A stretch of DNA of 26,511 nt from DATLOJ01 sp035536315 (lineage in GTDB: Bacteria; Actinomycetota; CADDZG01; JAHWKV01): positions 1 through 26,511 of the forward strand of contig DATLOJ010000083.1 of assembly GCA_035536315.1 (NCBI GenBank), written 5' to 3'. Shown here in pieces: positions 1 to 8,497 of this stretch (position 1 is its first letter; each line of letters starts with the position of its first letter). The notes beneath the pieces are model-generated. The model was not told the DNA's origin. It was given only the letters and a program-made list of their open reading frames with translations, and made no database searches. The position numbers and the translations under genes were made by a program.

Positions 1-49
1 CTCCTGAGATTCCGGCCCCCGAGGGCTTCGCAGCAGACAGGGGGGCGGC

Positions 50-412
50 GTGACCCTCGAGGCTTACTTCCCGGTATTGATCTTCGCCGTTCTGGCGACT
101 TTGTTTGGCGTTGGATCGGTGTTCATCTCCGGCCTTCTTGCTCCAAGGAACCCAACTCCCGCCAAAGTCGCGCCGTATGAGTGCGGAATCACGCCAGTGG
201 ACACCGAGCGCACCGAGCGGTTTCCCGTGAAGTTCTACATAGTCGCGATGCTCTTCATCATCTTCGACGTGGAGACCGTCTTCCTCTACCCGTGGGCCGT
301 GGTATTTCGCAGGCTCGGAGTGGCGGGAATCATCGAGATGGGCGTGTTCGCAACGTTCCTGTTCGGGGCTTACATCTATGTCTGGAGAAGGAAGGGACTC
401 GAATGGGACTAG
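50..412 (+). CDS. nuoA: NADH-quinone oxidoreductase subunit A (copy 1)
   Basis: Small membrane subunit of complex I, 120 residues, the usual family length. Three hydrophobic segments are visible, at about residues 7-30, 63-82 and 90-110. The loop after the first carries the conserved Tyr-Glu-Cys-Gly motif (residues 43-46) near the quinone chamber, and the C-terminus ends Leu-Glu-Trp-Asp as is typical. The start is GTG, with a purine-rich GGGGGG stretch just upstream, and no better start fits the family N-terminus. It is the first gene of the 14-subunit cluster. The 49 bases before it are too few to show a promoter or identify the gene to the left, so the true operon start may lie outside the window. 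NuoA packs against NuoH, NuoJ and NuoK and helps link the quinone site to proton translocation. Confidence 0.96.
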   Translation: MTLEAYFPVLIFAVLATLFGVGSVFISGLLAPRNPTPAKVAPYECGITPVDTERTERFPVKFYIVAMLFIIFDVETVFLYPWAVVFRRLGVAGIIEMGVFATFLFGAYIYVWRRKGLEWD

Positions 413-894
413 CTCCGCAGTCTTCTACCGGGCCCGGATTTCTCCTGGGCAGCCTCGACAAAGTCGTGGACTGGGCGAGACGTTCGAGCCTTTGGCCGGC
501 GACATTCGGGCTCGCCTGCTGCGCGATCGAGATGATGGCGTCGGGGGCGAGCAGGTTCGACCTGGCACGCTTCGGCATGGAGGTGTTCCGGTCTTCACCG
601 CGTCAGGCGGACCTCATGATCGTGGCCGGAAGGGTGTCGCAAAAGATGGCCCCCGTCCTGCGCCAGATCTACGACCAGATGCCCGACCCGAAGTGGGTCA
701 TCTCAATGGGTGCATGCGCTTCTTGCGGCGGTGTGTTCAATAACTACGCCCTCGTGCAGGGTGTCGATCAGATAGTTCCCGTCGATATTTACGTCCCGGG
801 CTGCCCGCCGCGCCCGGAGATGCTCATCGACGGGATCATGAAGCTGCACGACAAGATTCTTTCCGGCGATTACCGCAAAGAGCAGAGGGTCTAA
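403..894 (+). CDS. nuoB: NADH-quinone oxidoreductase subunit B (copy 1)
   Basis: Connecting-arm subunit, 163 residues, which holds the terminal [4Fe-4S] cluster N2 that passes electrons to quinone. The four expected ligands are present: the tandem pair Cys39-Cys40, Cys105 in the SMGACASCGG motif and Cys134 in VPGCPPRPE. The start ATG at 403 lies inside the last codons of nuoA (10-base overlap), matching the position used by the second nuoB of the window. This is the best choice, because the reading frame stays open far upstream but that part is only the shadow of nuoA. The stop shares one base with the nuoC start (TAATG), implying translational coupling. Confidence 0.96.
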   Translation: MGLAPQSSTGPGFLLGSLDKVVDWARRSSLWPATFGLACCAIEMMASGASRFDLARFGMEVFRSSPRQADLMIVAGRVSQKMAPVLRQIYDQMPDPKWVISMGACASCGGVFNNYALVQGVDQIVPVDIYVPGCPPRPEMLIDGIMKLHDKILSGDYRKEQRV

Positions 895-1382
895 TGTCCG
901 CGGAAGAGATCATCGCCAAGGTCAAGGGAAAGTTTTCCGACGCGTTCACCGCTGAGTCGACTCGTTTCGACGACGCGGTGTTGACGGTGGTGCCGTCCAA
1001 GTGGCCGGCGGTGGCGAAGTGGCTGCAGGGCGATGCGGGCTTCACGTTTCTGTCGGACCTTGCCGGCATGGATCTATTGAAGGCTGAACCGCGCTTCGTG
1101 ATCGTTTACACGCTCACGTCGATGGATCCTCCGCAGAGACTCCGCATCAACCTGCCGGTCGAGGGGGATCCCCCCAAGGCTCCAAGCGTCGTTCAGTTGT
1201 GGCCCGCCGCGAACTTCCACGAACGCGAGGCATTCGACATGTTCGGCATCATCTTCGAGGGCCACCCCGATTTGCGCAGGATTCTCATGCCGGATGAGTG
1301 GGAGGGGCATCCGCTGCGTAAGGACTACGCGATGGGCAAGGTTCCCGTCGAGTACAAGCATCTCAGTCCCGGATTCTCATGA
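894..1382 (+). CDS. nuoC: NADH-quinone oxidoreductase subunit C (copy 1)
   Basis: Peripheral-arm 30 kDa subunit, 162 residues, which packs on NuoD and NuoB and stabilises the connecting arm; it carries no cofactor. The family signature is clear: HEREAFDMFG at residues 109-118, then the EGHPLRKDY motif at 137-145. It is a stand-alone NuoC, not the NuoCD fusion found in E. coli. The ATG start shares its first base with the nuoB stop, and the end overlaps nuoD by four bases (ATGA). Confidence 0.95.
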   Translation: MSAEEIIAKVKGKFSDAFTAESTRFDDAVLTVVPSKWPAVAKWLQGDAGFTFLSDLAGMDLLKAEPRFVIVYTLTSMDPPQRLRINLPVEGDPPKAPSVVQLWPAANFHEREAFDMFGIIFEGHPDLRRILMPDEWEGHPLRKDYAMGKVPVEYKHLSPGFS

Positions 1383-2617
1383 GCGATCCGCGGGTTGTAA
1401 CCGACTTCGAAGAGGCCTCCGCCGGCGCGTTCGTCGAGGAGTTCGACGAAGAGAACGAGCTGATGACCATCAACATGGGTCCGCAACATCCATCGACTCA
1501 CGGCGTGCTGCGCCTGGTCTTGACGCTAGACGGCGAAACCGTGCGCGAAGCACAGCCGGTCATCGGTTATCTGCACACGGGCATGGAGAAGGAGTGCGAA
1601 GACAACAACTGGAGGCAGACCGTGACGATCGTCACGCGCATGGACTACCTGGCCCCCTTCTTCAACGAGCTGGTCTACTCGCTTGCAACGGAGAGGCTTC
1701 TGGAAATCGAAGTGCCGCCACGTGCCGATGCAATACGGATCCTCATGACCGAGCTGAACCGCATTAGCTCGCACCTCGTGTGGCTTGCAACCCAGGGGAT
1801 GGATATGGGTGCGATCTCGATGATGCTCTACGGCTTCCGAGAGCGCGAGCTGTTGATCGACTTCTTCGAGATGGTCACTGGGCTTCGCATGAATCACAAC
1901 TACATATGCCCCGGCGGCGTATGGCAGGACCTTCCCGAAGGATGGCGGACTCCCGTCTCCGACTTCGTCTCCATCTTCCCGTCCCGGCTAAAGGAGTACG
2001 AAGCTCTGCTTACGAAGAACCCCATTTGGAAGCAGCGAACGGTGGGGGCCGGAAGGATCTCGAGAGATGACGCGATCGCCCTGGGCGCGTCCGGCCCGAT
2101 TCTGCGTGCAACGGGCCTTGCATGGGACATTCGCAAAGCGTTTCCTTACTCGGGCATCGAGCAGTACGAGTTCGATGTTCCGGTTGCCGAAGAGGGCGAC
2201 GTGTACGCGAGGTACATCGTGAGACTCGAGGAGATGCGGCAGTCACTCAGGATCGTGGAGCAGGTTCTCGATTCGATGCCGGAAGGAGAATTCCGTAACC
2301 CCGACCCCAAGATCACGCCCCCTCCTCGGCGTGAGCTCACGCGTTCAATGGAGGCTGTCATTCACCACTTCAAGCTCGTGACTCAGGGGTACACAGTGCC
2401 GCCGGGGGATACATACGTCGCTGTCGAGTCTCCGCGCGGCGAGCTAGGCGCGTACGTCGTTTCCGACGGAACCGCGCAGCCGTATCGCGTGCATATGCGG
2501 GACCCCTCTTTTGTAAATCTGCAGGCCCTTCCGGTGATGATGAAGGACTCCCTGGTTGCCGATACGGTCGCGTCGATTGCTTCGGTCGACCCCGTTATGG
2601 GGGGTGTCGACCGCTGA
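1379..2617 (+). CDS. nuoD: NADH-quinone oxidoreductase subunit D (copy 1)
   Basis: 49 kDa subunit, 412 residues, related to the large subunit of NiFe hydrogenases, forming most of the quinone-binding cavity. The N-terminal GPQHPSTHGVLRL motif contributes His41, and Tyr90 in the RMDY motif matches the tyrosine that contacts the quinone headgroup in structurally known complexes. The RERE motif near residue 160, the DVRKA-like segment (here DIRKA) and the terminal DPVMGGVDR are all family features. Full length for the NADH-type enzyme, including the helix with MEAVIHHFK that the second NuoD in this window lacks. It overlaps nuoC by four bases. Confidence 0.97.
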   Translation: MSDPRVVTDFEEASAGAFVEEFDEENELMTINMGPQHPSTHGVLRLVLTLDGETVREAQPVIGYLHTGMEKECEDNNWRQTVTIVTRMDYLAPFFNELVYSLATERLLEIEVPPRADAIRILMTELNRISSHLVWLATQGMDMGAISMMLYGFRERELLIDFFEMVTGLRMNHNYICPGGVWQDLPEGWRTPVSDFVSIFPSRLKEYEALLTKNPIWKQRTVGAGRISRDDAIALGASGPILRATGLAWDIRKAFPYSGIEQYEFDVPVAEEGDVYARYIVRLEEMRQSLRIVEQVLDSMPEGEFRNPDPKITPPPRRELTRSMEAVIHHFKLVTQGYTVPPGDTYVAVESPRGELGAYVVSDGTAQPYRVHMRDPSFVNLQALPVMMKDSLVADTVASIASVDPVMGGVDR

Positions 2618-2628
2618 GCCAGGCGCCC

Positions 2629-3135
2629 TTGGATCTCGAGCAAGCCGCTGAGGAGATCACCGGCCGTTATCCGGCAAACGGCAGGAGAGCCGCTTTGATC
2701 CCGCTTCTTCATGCCGCCCAGGAGCGCGATGGATATGTGACCGACACAGCTATGGAGGAGATCGGGCAGATTCTTGGGCTTACCTCGGCAGAGGTTCTTT
2801 CCGTCGCGAGCTTTTACACGATGTTCCATTTGAAGCCGAAGGGCGAGCATGTGGTGGGCATCTGCCACAACATGGCGTGCGCGCTGAATGGCGCGGAACG
2901 CGTGATAGCGGCAGTCGAGGGCCATCTTGGAATTGAGTGTGGGCACACAACGCCGGACGGGAAGGTCACTTTGGAGCGGCACGAGTGTCTGGCGGCGTGC
3001 GACAAGGCCCCCATGATCCAGGTCGACTACGACCAGATGTTCGGTCCGCTATCGCCGGAGGCCGCGGTGGAGCTCGTCGGTAAGGTCGCGCGTGGCGACG
3101 TTCCGGAAGCGCAACCGAGTGAGGCGGCGTCTTGA
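2629..3135 (+). CDS. nuoE: NADH-quinone oxidoreductase subunit E (copy 1)
   Basis: 24 kDa thioredoxin-like subunit of the NADH module, 168 residues, carrying the [2Fe-2S] cluster N1a. Ligands follow the usual spacing: Cys79 and Cys84 (C-x4-C), then Cys120 and Cys124 (C-x3-C). The start is read as TTG at 2629, 11 bases after the nuoD stop, with only a weak AGGCG upstream. No ATG or GTG lies in frame nearby, and residues from about 5 onward fit the family helical domain, so the start is probable rather than certain. The end overlaps nuoF by four bases (TTGA). It has no counterpart in the second cluster. Confidence 0.94.
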   Translation: MDLEQAAEEITGRYPANGRRAALIPLLHAAQERDGYVTDTAMEEIGQILGLTSAEVLSVASFYTMFHLKPKGEHVVGICHNMACALNGAERVIAAVEGHLGIECGHTTPDGKVTLERHECLAACDKAPMIQVDYDQMFGPLSPEAAVELVGKVARGDVPEAQPSEAAS

Positions 3136-4439
3136 TTCAAGAAACCCTCGTTGTCAAGAAGCGCTGGATGGAGAACCCTTCCGATTCGTTCACAATCGAG
3201 CGCGCCGTCGAAACCGGCGCATATGAGGGCCTTCGCAAGGCTCTCAAGGATCATGCACCGGCAGACCTTGTCGAGCTAGTCAAAACCTCCGGCCTTCGGG
3301 GACGTGGGGGGGCCGGGTTTCCGACCGGGGACAAATGGTCCCGAATGGCTCCCGCGAAACCGCGTTACGTCGTTGCGAATGACGACGAGGGCGAGCCCTG
3401 CACGTTCAAAGACAGAGAGCTGACCGAGCGGGACCCGCACTCGATCATCGAAGGAGCGCTGATCGCTGCGTACGCGGTCGAGGCAGAGGCCGTTTACATC
3501 TACGTGCGAGGAGAATTCTCACTCGGGCTCTCGCGGCTCGAGCAAGCGATCACCGAGGCGCGAGAGCGCGGGCTCATCGGTTCGAACATCCTCGACTCCG
3601 GCTTCTCATGCGAGGTCTTCACTCACAGGGGGGCCGGCGCGTACATATGTGGAGAGGAGACTGCCCTCCTCGAGTCTCTCGAAGGATTTCGAGGGCAGCC
3701 CCGGCTGAAGCCTCCGTTCTTTCCCGCCGTGAAGGGCCTGTTCCACATGCCCACCGCGCTCAACAACGTCGAGACCCTGGCGACGGTTCCCCACATCGTT
3801 CTGAACGGGACCGAGTGGTTTCGTTCGATGGGGACCGAAGAGTCCCCGGGCACGCGAATCTTTTCGATCTCAGGAAACGTCGAGCGGCCAGGCAACTACG
3901 AAGTCGCGCTAGGGGTCACGTTCGACGAGCTGATCGAGCTTGCCGGAGGAATAACCGGTGGCAACGGGCTGAAGGCGTACGTCCTCGGAGCCAGCGCACC
4001 GTGGGTCACGGATCGCAAGATGCCGCTCAGCTACGAGGCGCTTTACGCGGCGGGCTCGATGCTCGGGTCGGGGTCCGTGATCGTCATGGACGAGACCGCA
4101 TGCATGGTGGAGATGGCCCTCAACTCAACGCGTTTTTTCAACCACGAATCTTGCGGAAAGTGCACACCATGCCGCGAAGGAACCTGGTGGGCAGTGAAGG
4201 TGCTGGAGCGGATCGAAAAGGGAGAAGGACGGCTCCAGGACGCCGAGCTCCTCATAAACGTGTGCGACAACATCTCCGCGCCGGGGGAGTTCTACGTACC
4301 GAAGGGACAGTGTTTCTGCCCGCTCGGCGACGGCGCTGCGTGGAGTCTTCGTTCCGCGATTCAGCTATTCCCCGATGAGTTCAAGGCCCACGCCGAGCTG
4401 GGAGCCTGCCCCCTGAAGGCCAAGGCGGTCGCAGTATGA
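3132..4439 (+). CDS. nuoF: NADH-quinone oxidoreductase subunit F (copy 1), NADH- and FMN-binding
   Basis: 51 kDa catalytic subunit, 435 residues, where NADH reduces FMN. The FMN/NADH Rossmann-like motif GRGGAGFPTGDKW is at residues 57-69, the acidic NDDEGEPCTFKDR segment at 83-95, and the glycine-rich GAGAYICGEETALLESLEG segment at about 167-185. The N3 [4Fe-4S] ligands are Cys341, Cys344 and Cys347 (ESCGKCTPCREG) plus Cys396 (CFCPLGD). The TTG start overlaps the nuoE stop; an ATG at 3168 would give a protein 12 residues shorter and cannot be ruled out. The end overlaps the following small membrane protein gene by four bases. This is the only NADH-binding subunit in the window. Confidence 0.96.
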   Translation: MIQETLVVKKRWMENPSDSFTIERAVETGAYEGLRKALKDHAPADLVELVKTSGLRGRGGAGFPTGDKWSRMAPAKPRYVVANDDEGEPCTFKDRELTERDPHSIIEGALIAAYAVEAEAVYIYVRGEFSLGLSRLEQAITEARERGLIGSNILDSGFSCEVFTHRGAGAYICGEETALLESLEGFRGQPRLKPPFFPAVKGLFHMPTALNNVETLATVPHIVLNGTEWFRSMGTEESPGTRIFSISGNVERPGNYEVALGVTFDELIELAGGITGGNGLKAYVLGASAPWVTDRKMPLSYEALYAAGSMLGSGSVIVMDETACMVEMALNSTRFFNHESCGKCTPCREGTWWAVKVLERIEKGEGRLQDAELLINVCDNISAPGEFYVPKGQCFCPLGDGAAWSLRSAIQLFPDEFKAHAELGACPLKAKAVAV

Positions 4440-4870
4440 CGAGGAGGATTGCAATCCTGGCCGCACTCGTCGGATGGGTCTACTCCTGGTACTTGTTCCG
4501 GGGTGTCAGGAATGAGTTCCAGGTTGGCTCAAGGTCGCTGGCTCCGTCGTGGCTGGTTCTCATGCTGGTCGCCAGTTCCACGGTTCTGATCGCCGCCGCG
4601 ATTGCTGCGGGAATCAAGCTGAAGGTGTGGCCGCTCCTTGTTGTAGCCGGGGGTATTGCAATGTTTCTGAGCGTTGTTCTTGCTCAGTTCGCCGTGATGC
4701 GGGCTTTCTCGCCGGAGGTAACTCTTGGCGAGGCTTTGAGCGCATCATTCCGGACGAGGTCGGTTGTCGGCGCTTTTTTCATCTCCGCCGTTCCGGCGTT
4801 GCTCGTTGTTTCCGGGAGCGCAGCCGCCTTTGGACCGGCCGCGCGCAGAGGGGAAACCCTTCATGCCTGA
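4436..4870 (+). CDS. Small membrane protein of unknown function between nuoF and nuoG
   Basis: I do not recognise this 144-residue protein. It is strongly hydrophobic, with four probable membrane segments at about residues 5-22, 38-60, 64-88 and 108-131. Short charged loops lie between them, including Arg-Asn-Glu near 25-27 and the SASFRTRS stretch near 102-109. There are no Cys residues and no recognisable cofactor motif. It starts on an ATG that overlaps the nuoF stop (ATGA) and ends eight bases inside nuoG, so it is embedded in the operon between two soluble subunits of the NADH arm, where complex I operons normally have nothing. The tight coupling argues that it is really translated with the complex. 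It might be an accessory or assembly factor, but that is only inference from position. Confidence 0.8.
   Translation: MTRRIAILAALVGWVYSWYLFRGVRNEFQVGSRSLAPSWLVLMLVASSTVLIAAAIAAGIKLKVWPLLVVAGGIAMFLSVVLAQFAVMRAFSPEVTLGEALSASFRTRSVVGAFFISAVPALLVVSGSAAAFGPAARRGETLHA
4848..4853 (+). promoter_or_regulatory. Ribosome binding site deciding the nuoG start
   Basis: GAGGGG lies nine bases before the ATG at 4863. The reading frame is open about 100 bases further upstream, into the preceding membrane-protein gene. This site, together with the ferredoxin-domain N-terminus, fixes the nuoG start at 4863. Confidence 0.7.
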
Positions 4871-7418
4871 CGAGCAGCAGACCGTGAAGCTCACCATCAA
4901 CGGACTCGAGGTCGAGAGCACCCAGGGCCGACTTCTGATCGACGTCGCCGAGGAGCACAACGTCTTCGTTCCACGGTTTTGCTACCACCCGGGTCTCGAG
5001 TCCGTCGCGGCCTGCCGGATGTGTCTCGTGGAGATCGAGGGAAGCAGAAGGCCGCTCGATCCGGCATGTGTGACGCCCGTGGCCGACGGGATGGTTGTGC
5101 ACACCAAAAGCGAATCGGCCCAAGAAGCTCAGGAGTCGGTACTGGAGCTGCTCTTGATCAACCACCCCCTCGACTGCCCGATCTGCGATCAGGGCGGCGA
5201 GTGTCCTCTGCAGGATCAGGCCTTGAGGTTCGGGCCGGGAAAGTCCAGGTACACGGAGGAGAAGAGGCATTTCACCAAACCACTTGCGATCTCAGACCTG
5301 GTCATGCTGGACAGGGAGCGATGCGTGCTCTGCTGGCGATGCACGCGGTTCTGCGACGAGGTGTCGGGGGATCGCTTCATCGACCTGATGGACAGAGGCA
5401 GTCTCACTCAAATCAACACCGCACATGCGAAGCCGTTCGAGTCGTACTTCTCGGGCAACACAATCCAGATGTGTCCCGTTGGAGCGTTGACATCGCGGTC
5501 ATACCGTTTTCTCACCCGTCCATGGGACCTTGGCTCATCACCATCCACCTGTTCGCACTGCGCGGTCGGCTGCTCGATCGCGATCGAGCACAGGGCCGGA
5601 GAAGTTTTGCGCGGCCAGGCTCTTGCGAACGAAGAGGTCAACGCGTTTTGGAACTGCGACAAGGGAAGGTTCGGCCACCGCTATGCGTCTCACCCCGAGA
5701 GACTCAAGGCCCCCATGATTTTGCGGGAGTCCAAGGACGGCCCGCGTTTCGAGTCCGTGCATTGGGACACAGCGCTCGATTTGGTCGAAGGAAAGCTGCA
5801 GTCTGCACTTTCGAAGGGGGGGCCGGAATCGGTCGGCTTGATCGGCGGGTCGCACGCAACCAACGAGGACGTGTACGCCGCTTCACTGTTCATGAGAGAC
5901 GTCGCTGGGACCGCCAATCTCGATTTCAGAACGTTCGACTCAAGCTTTCCCTACGACGAGTTTGGCGAATCCGGCCATCTGGGATCCACAGCGACGTTTG
6001 CCGACCTCGACTCAGCTGAGGCGATCCTTTGGGTCGGCGGTGACCCCGAGGAGGAGCTGCCGGTGCTTTATCTGCGCATCAGGAAAGCCGTCGAGCGCGG
6101 AGCGAAGCTGGTCGTCATCGGCCCCAGAAAGCTCAGCATCAGCAAATTGGGAATCCACCTCTCGTCCGACCCGGGTGGCGAAGCGCAGGTGATGGATGCT
6201 TTGACTGCGGACGCATCCCGCTCCTCCTCGGACGCTATCTCACGCGCCAGAGAAGCCATTTCGACAGGCAAGCTCATCGTTTGTGCAGGGCAGCAGTTCA
6301 TCGGGTACACCTCGCCGGGAGTCCCACAGAGGGTCAGCCGGCTCCTTGCGGCACGGTCTGCGAAGCTCCTGCTTTGCGTCCCGAATGCAAACTCGCAGGG
6401 ATGCATCGATATGGGCCTGCATCCCGCACAAGCCACCGGGTTCTCGGGGCCTGCAACTGGCATGTCGACCGAGGACATGCTCCGTGCCGCAGCAGCCGGC
6501 CGCATCGAGTTCTTGTGGATGATGGGTGCCGACGTGCTCACCGACTTCCCCGACGCGCGGCTGGCGGCGGCAGCTCTTTCGTCGAGCGCCTTCGTTGTCG
6601 TGTCCGAGCTATTCCCAACGGATACGGCCAGGTCCGCGGATGTTGTTCTGCCCGCGTCGTCGGTGGCAGAGAAGGAAGGGTCCTTCACAAATCTCGAGCG
6701 GCGAATCCAAAAGGTCAACATGGCCGTCCCGGCCCCCGGAGTTGCGCGAGCCGACTGGCAGATCTTTGGCGATCTTGCGCAAAGAATGGGTCACGACTGG
6801 AGCTGGGCGACTTCACGAGACGTCGCGAATCAGATAGCTCGCCATCTTCCTACTCACGCAGACTTCGCATGGGAAGGGCTTGGTGAGGCTCCTGCCCCCG
6901 TTCGCCAGGCAGGCGACGACCCCGCGACAGAAGGAGCCTGGCCGTTCTCATGGGAGCTTCGAGCAGTGGATGCAACGCGCCGGCGCGGGTGGGTGTGGCC
7001 GATGAACGCACACGCTGGCCCCAACGGATCGGCCGGGCAAAGCGTTGCCCCTCAGCCCGCCGGCTCATCCGCACAGCCGGTGCAGCCCCAAAGTGCGTCG
7101 AGGGAATTTCCGCTGGCTCTGCTGGCAGGAAGGATGCTCTTCGACGACGGTGCGATGGTCTCGCGCTCGCCCGAGCTCAGGAATGTCAGAAAGCCGCCGT
7201 TCGTGGAGCTTCATCCCGACGAAGCCATGCTGAGGGGTCTGAGTGACGGTGAAGCAGTGACCGTTAGATCGCCGCTGGGCGAGGTTCAGGTGACGCTTCG
7301 AGTCTCTTCAGAGTCGCCCAAGGGAGCCGCGTTCGTGCCTTACGAGCTCGCAGACTTCCGGGCGAACGTACTCATGGATTCATCGCAGCCGATCAACTTT
7401 GTCGAGGTCGCGCGGTGA
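4863..7418 (+). CDS. nuoG: NADH-quinone oxidoreductase subunit G (copy 1)
   Basis: Large iron-sulfur subunit of the NADH module, 851 residues. The N-terminal [2Fe-2S] ferredoxin domain has Cys40, Cys51, Cys54 and Cys69. Next come the His-Cys3 cluster ligands His101, Cys105, Cys108 and Cys114, then Cys154, Cys157, Cys160 and Cys204 for the next [4Fe-4S] cluster. Cys230, Cys233, Cys237 and Cys265 (C-x2-C-x3-C-x27-C) match the extra N7 cluster found in only some bacteria. The rest is a molybdopterin-oxidoreductase-like domain, cofactor-free in known NuoG proteins, with a Ser/Pro/Gln/Ala-rich linker at about residues 719-746 before a C-terminal molybdopterin-dinucleotide-binding-like domain. It overlaps the preceding gene by eight bases and nuoH by four. 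Confidence 0.95.
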   Translation: MPDEQQTVKLTINGLEVESTQGRLLIDVAEEHNVFVPRFCYHPGLESVAACRMCLVEIEGSRRPLDPACVTPVADGMVVHTKSESAQEAQESVLELLLINHPLDCPICDQGGECPLQDQALRFGPGKSRYTEEKRHFTKPLAISDLVMLDRERCVLCWRCTRFCDEVSGDRFIDLMDRGSLTQINTAHAKPFESYFSGNTIQMCPVGALTSRSYRFLTRPWDLGSSPSTCSHCAVGCSIAIEHRAGEVLRGQALANEEVNAFWNCDKGRFGHRYASHPERLKAPMILRESKDGPRFESVHWDTALDLVEGKLQSALSKGGPESVGLIGGSHATNEDVYAASLFMRDVAGTANLDFRTFDSSFPYDEFGESGHLGSTATFADLDSAEAILWVGGDPEEELPVLYLRIRKAVERGAKLVVIGPRKLSISKLGIHLSSDPGGEAQVMDALTADASRSSSDAISRAREAISTGKLIVCAGQQFIGYTSPGVPQRVSRLLAARSAKLLLCVPNANSQGCIDMGLHPAQATGFSGPATGMSTEDMLRAAAAGRIEFLWMMGADVLTDFPDARLAAAALSSSAFVVVSELFPTDTARSADVVLPASSVAEKEGSFTNLERRIQKVNMAVPAPGVARADWQIFGDLAQRMGHDWSWATSRDVANQIARHLPTHADFAWEGLGEAPAPVRQAGDDPATEGAWPFSWELRAVDATRRRGWVWPMNAHAGPNGSAGQSVAPQPAGSSAQPVQPQSASREFPLALLAGRMLFDDGAMVSRSPELRNVRKPPFVELHPDEAMLRGLSDGEAVTVRSPLGEVQVTLRVSSESPKGAAFVPYELADFRANVLMDSSQPINFVEVAR

Positions 7419-8497
7419 CCGTTGCGATCTGGCTGATGCTCGCGAAGGTCTTCGTTTTGTTCGGTGCCATTCTCGGACTGGTTCTTTTCATCATCTGGTT
7501 CGAGCGCAGGGCGGTCGCCAGGATGCAGAGCCGTTACGGACCGAACCGCTGGGGGCCGTTCGGGATACTCACCAGCCTCGCCGACGGAATAAAGCTGTTC
7601 TTCAAGGAACCGCTGACTCCGGCCGCCGCCGACAAGCCGACCTATTTCCTTGCGCCAATAGTCGCGCTCGTTCCGGCGTTTCTTGCGTTTGCTGTCATTC
7701 CCTTCGGCGACAAGGTCAAGCTATTCGGCGAGACGGTCAACCTCGAGGTAGCCGACCTGAACGTCGGACTTCTTTGGGTACTAGGCATGGGGTCTGTCGC
7801 TGTTTACGGGATAGTGCTTGCGGGTTGGTCGAGTGGGTCGAAGTACCCGCTGCTTGGTGCGATCCGTTCCAGCGCTCAGATGATCTCCTATGAGATTGCT
7901 CTATCCCTGTCGCTGCTTCCCGTGATTCTGTTTGCGGGAAGCCTCTCGATGCGAAGCATCGTGGAGGCCCAGACCGGCACTTACGGCCGCCTCTCGTGGC
8001 TGCCTGAAGCGCTCGAGGGAATAGGCAACTACATCCCGCGCTGGTATGTGATCCTTCAGTTCCCGGCCTTTCTGATCTTTCTGGTTGCGGGAATAGCGGA
8101 GACAAACAGGGCGCCGTTCGACCTGCCCGAGGCGGAGACAGAGCTGGTGGCCGGGTTTCACACCGAGTACTCCGGCATCAAGTTTGCGATGTTCTTCCTC
8201 GCCGAGTACATCCACGTCATAACGGTGTCGGCTGTTGCCGTGACGATGTTCCTCGGCGGGTGGGACGGGCCCCGCATTCCCTTCCTTCCGTGGCTCTGGC
8301 CGATCGTCTACTTCATTAGTAAAACGTTCGCTTTCGTATTTCTGTTTGTGTGGCTGCGTGCGACGATGCCCCGCCTTCGATACGACAAGCTGATGACGCT
8401 TGGCTGGAAGGTGCTCATTCCACTGTCGCTGCTGTGGCTCTTCTTCTCCGCGGGGCTCATCGTTTTTGCCGACGCCTTCGGGCCGAGGTTCGACTAA
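7415..8497 (+). CDS. nuoH: NADH-quinone oxidoreductase subunit H (copy 1)
   Basis: Membrane subunit, 360 residues, about eight transmembrane helices, forming the quinone entry channel and the link to the proton pumps. The signature at residues 30-59 is canonical: ERRAVARMQSRYGPNRWGPF followed by LADGIK. The second family signature, around residues 229-255, contains DLPEAETELVAG and FHTEYSG, including Glu239, which is Val in the second copy. The GTG start overlaps the nuoG stop (GTGA), and the stop shares a base with the nuoI start. A Ser-Lys-Tyr-Pro loop near residue 150 and the C-terminal helices are normal for the family. Confidence 0.96.
   Translation: MTVAIWLMLAKVFVLFGAILGLVLFIIWFERRAVARMQSRYGPNRWGPFGILTSLADGIKLFFKEPLTPAAADKPTYFLAPIVALVPAFLAFAVIPFGDKVKLFGETVNLEVADLNVGLLWVLGMGSVAVYGIVLAGWSSGSKYPLLGAIRSSAQMISYEIALSLSLLPVILFAGSLSMRSIVEAQTGTYGRLSWLPEALEGIGNYIPRWYVILQFPAFLIFLVAGIAETNRAPFDLPEAETELVAGFHTEYSGIKFAMFFLAEYIHVITVSAVAVTMFLGGWDGPRIPFLPWLWPIVYFISKTFAFVFLFVWLRATMPRLRYDKLMTLGWKVLIPLSLLWLFFSAGLIVFADAFGPRFD

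Noticed and set aside
1..49. End of an upstream gene or a promoter for the first nuo operon
   Set aside because: Forty-nine bases give no recognisable protein end and no -35/-10 pair. The region is too short to judge.
7002..7110. Repeat element or insertion in the first nuoG
   Set aside because: The Ser/Pro/Gln/Ala-rich stretch is a linker between domains. No direct repeats or ends of a mobile element surround it, and the frame is intact.
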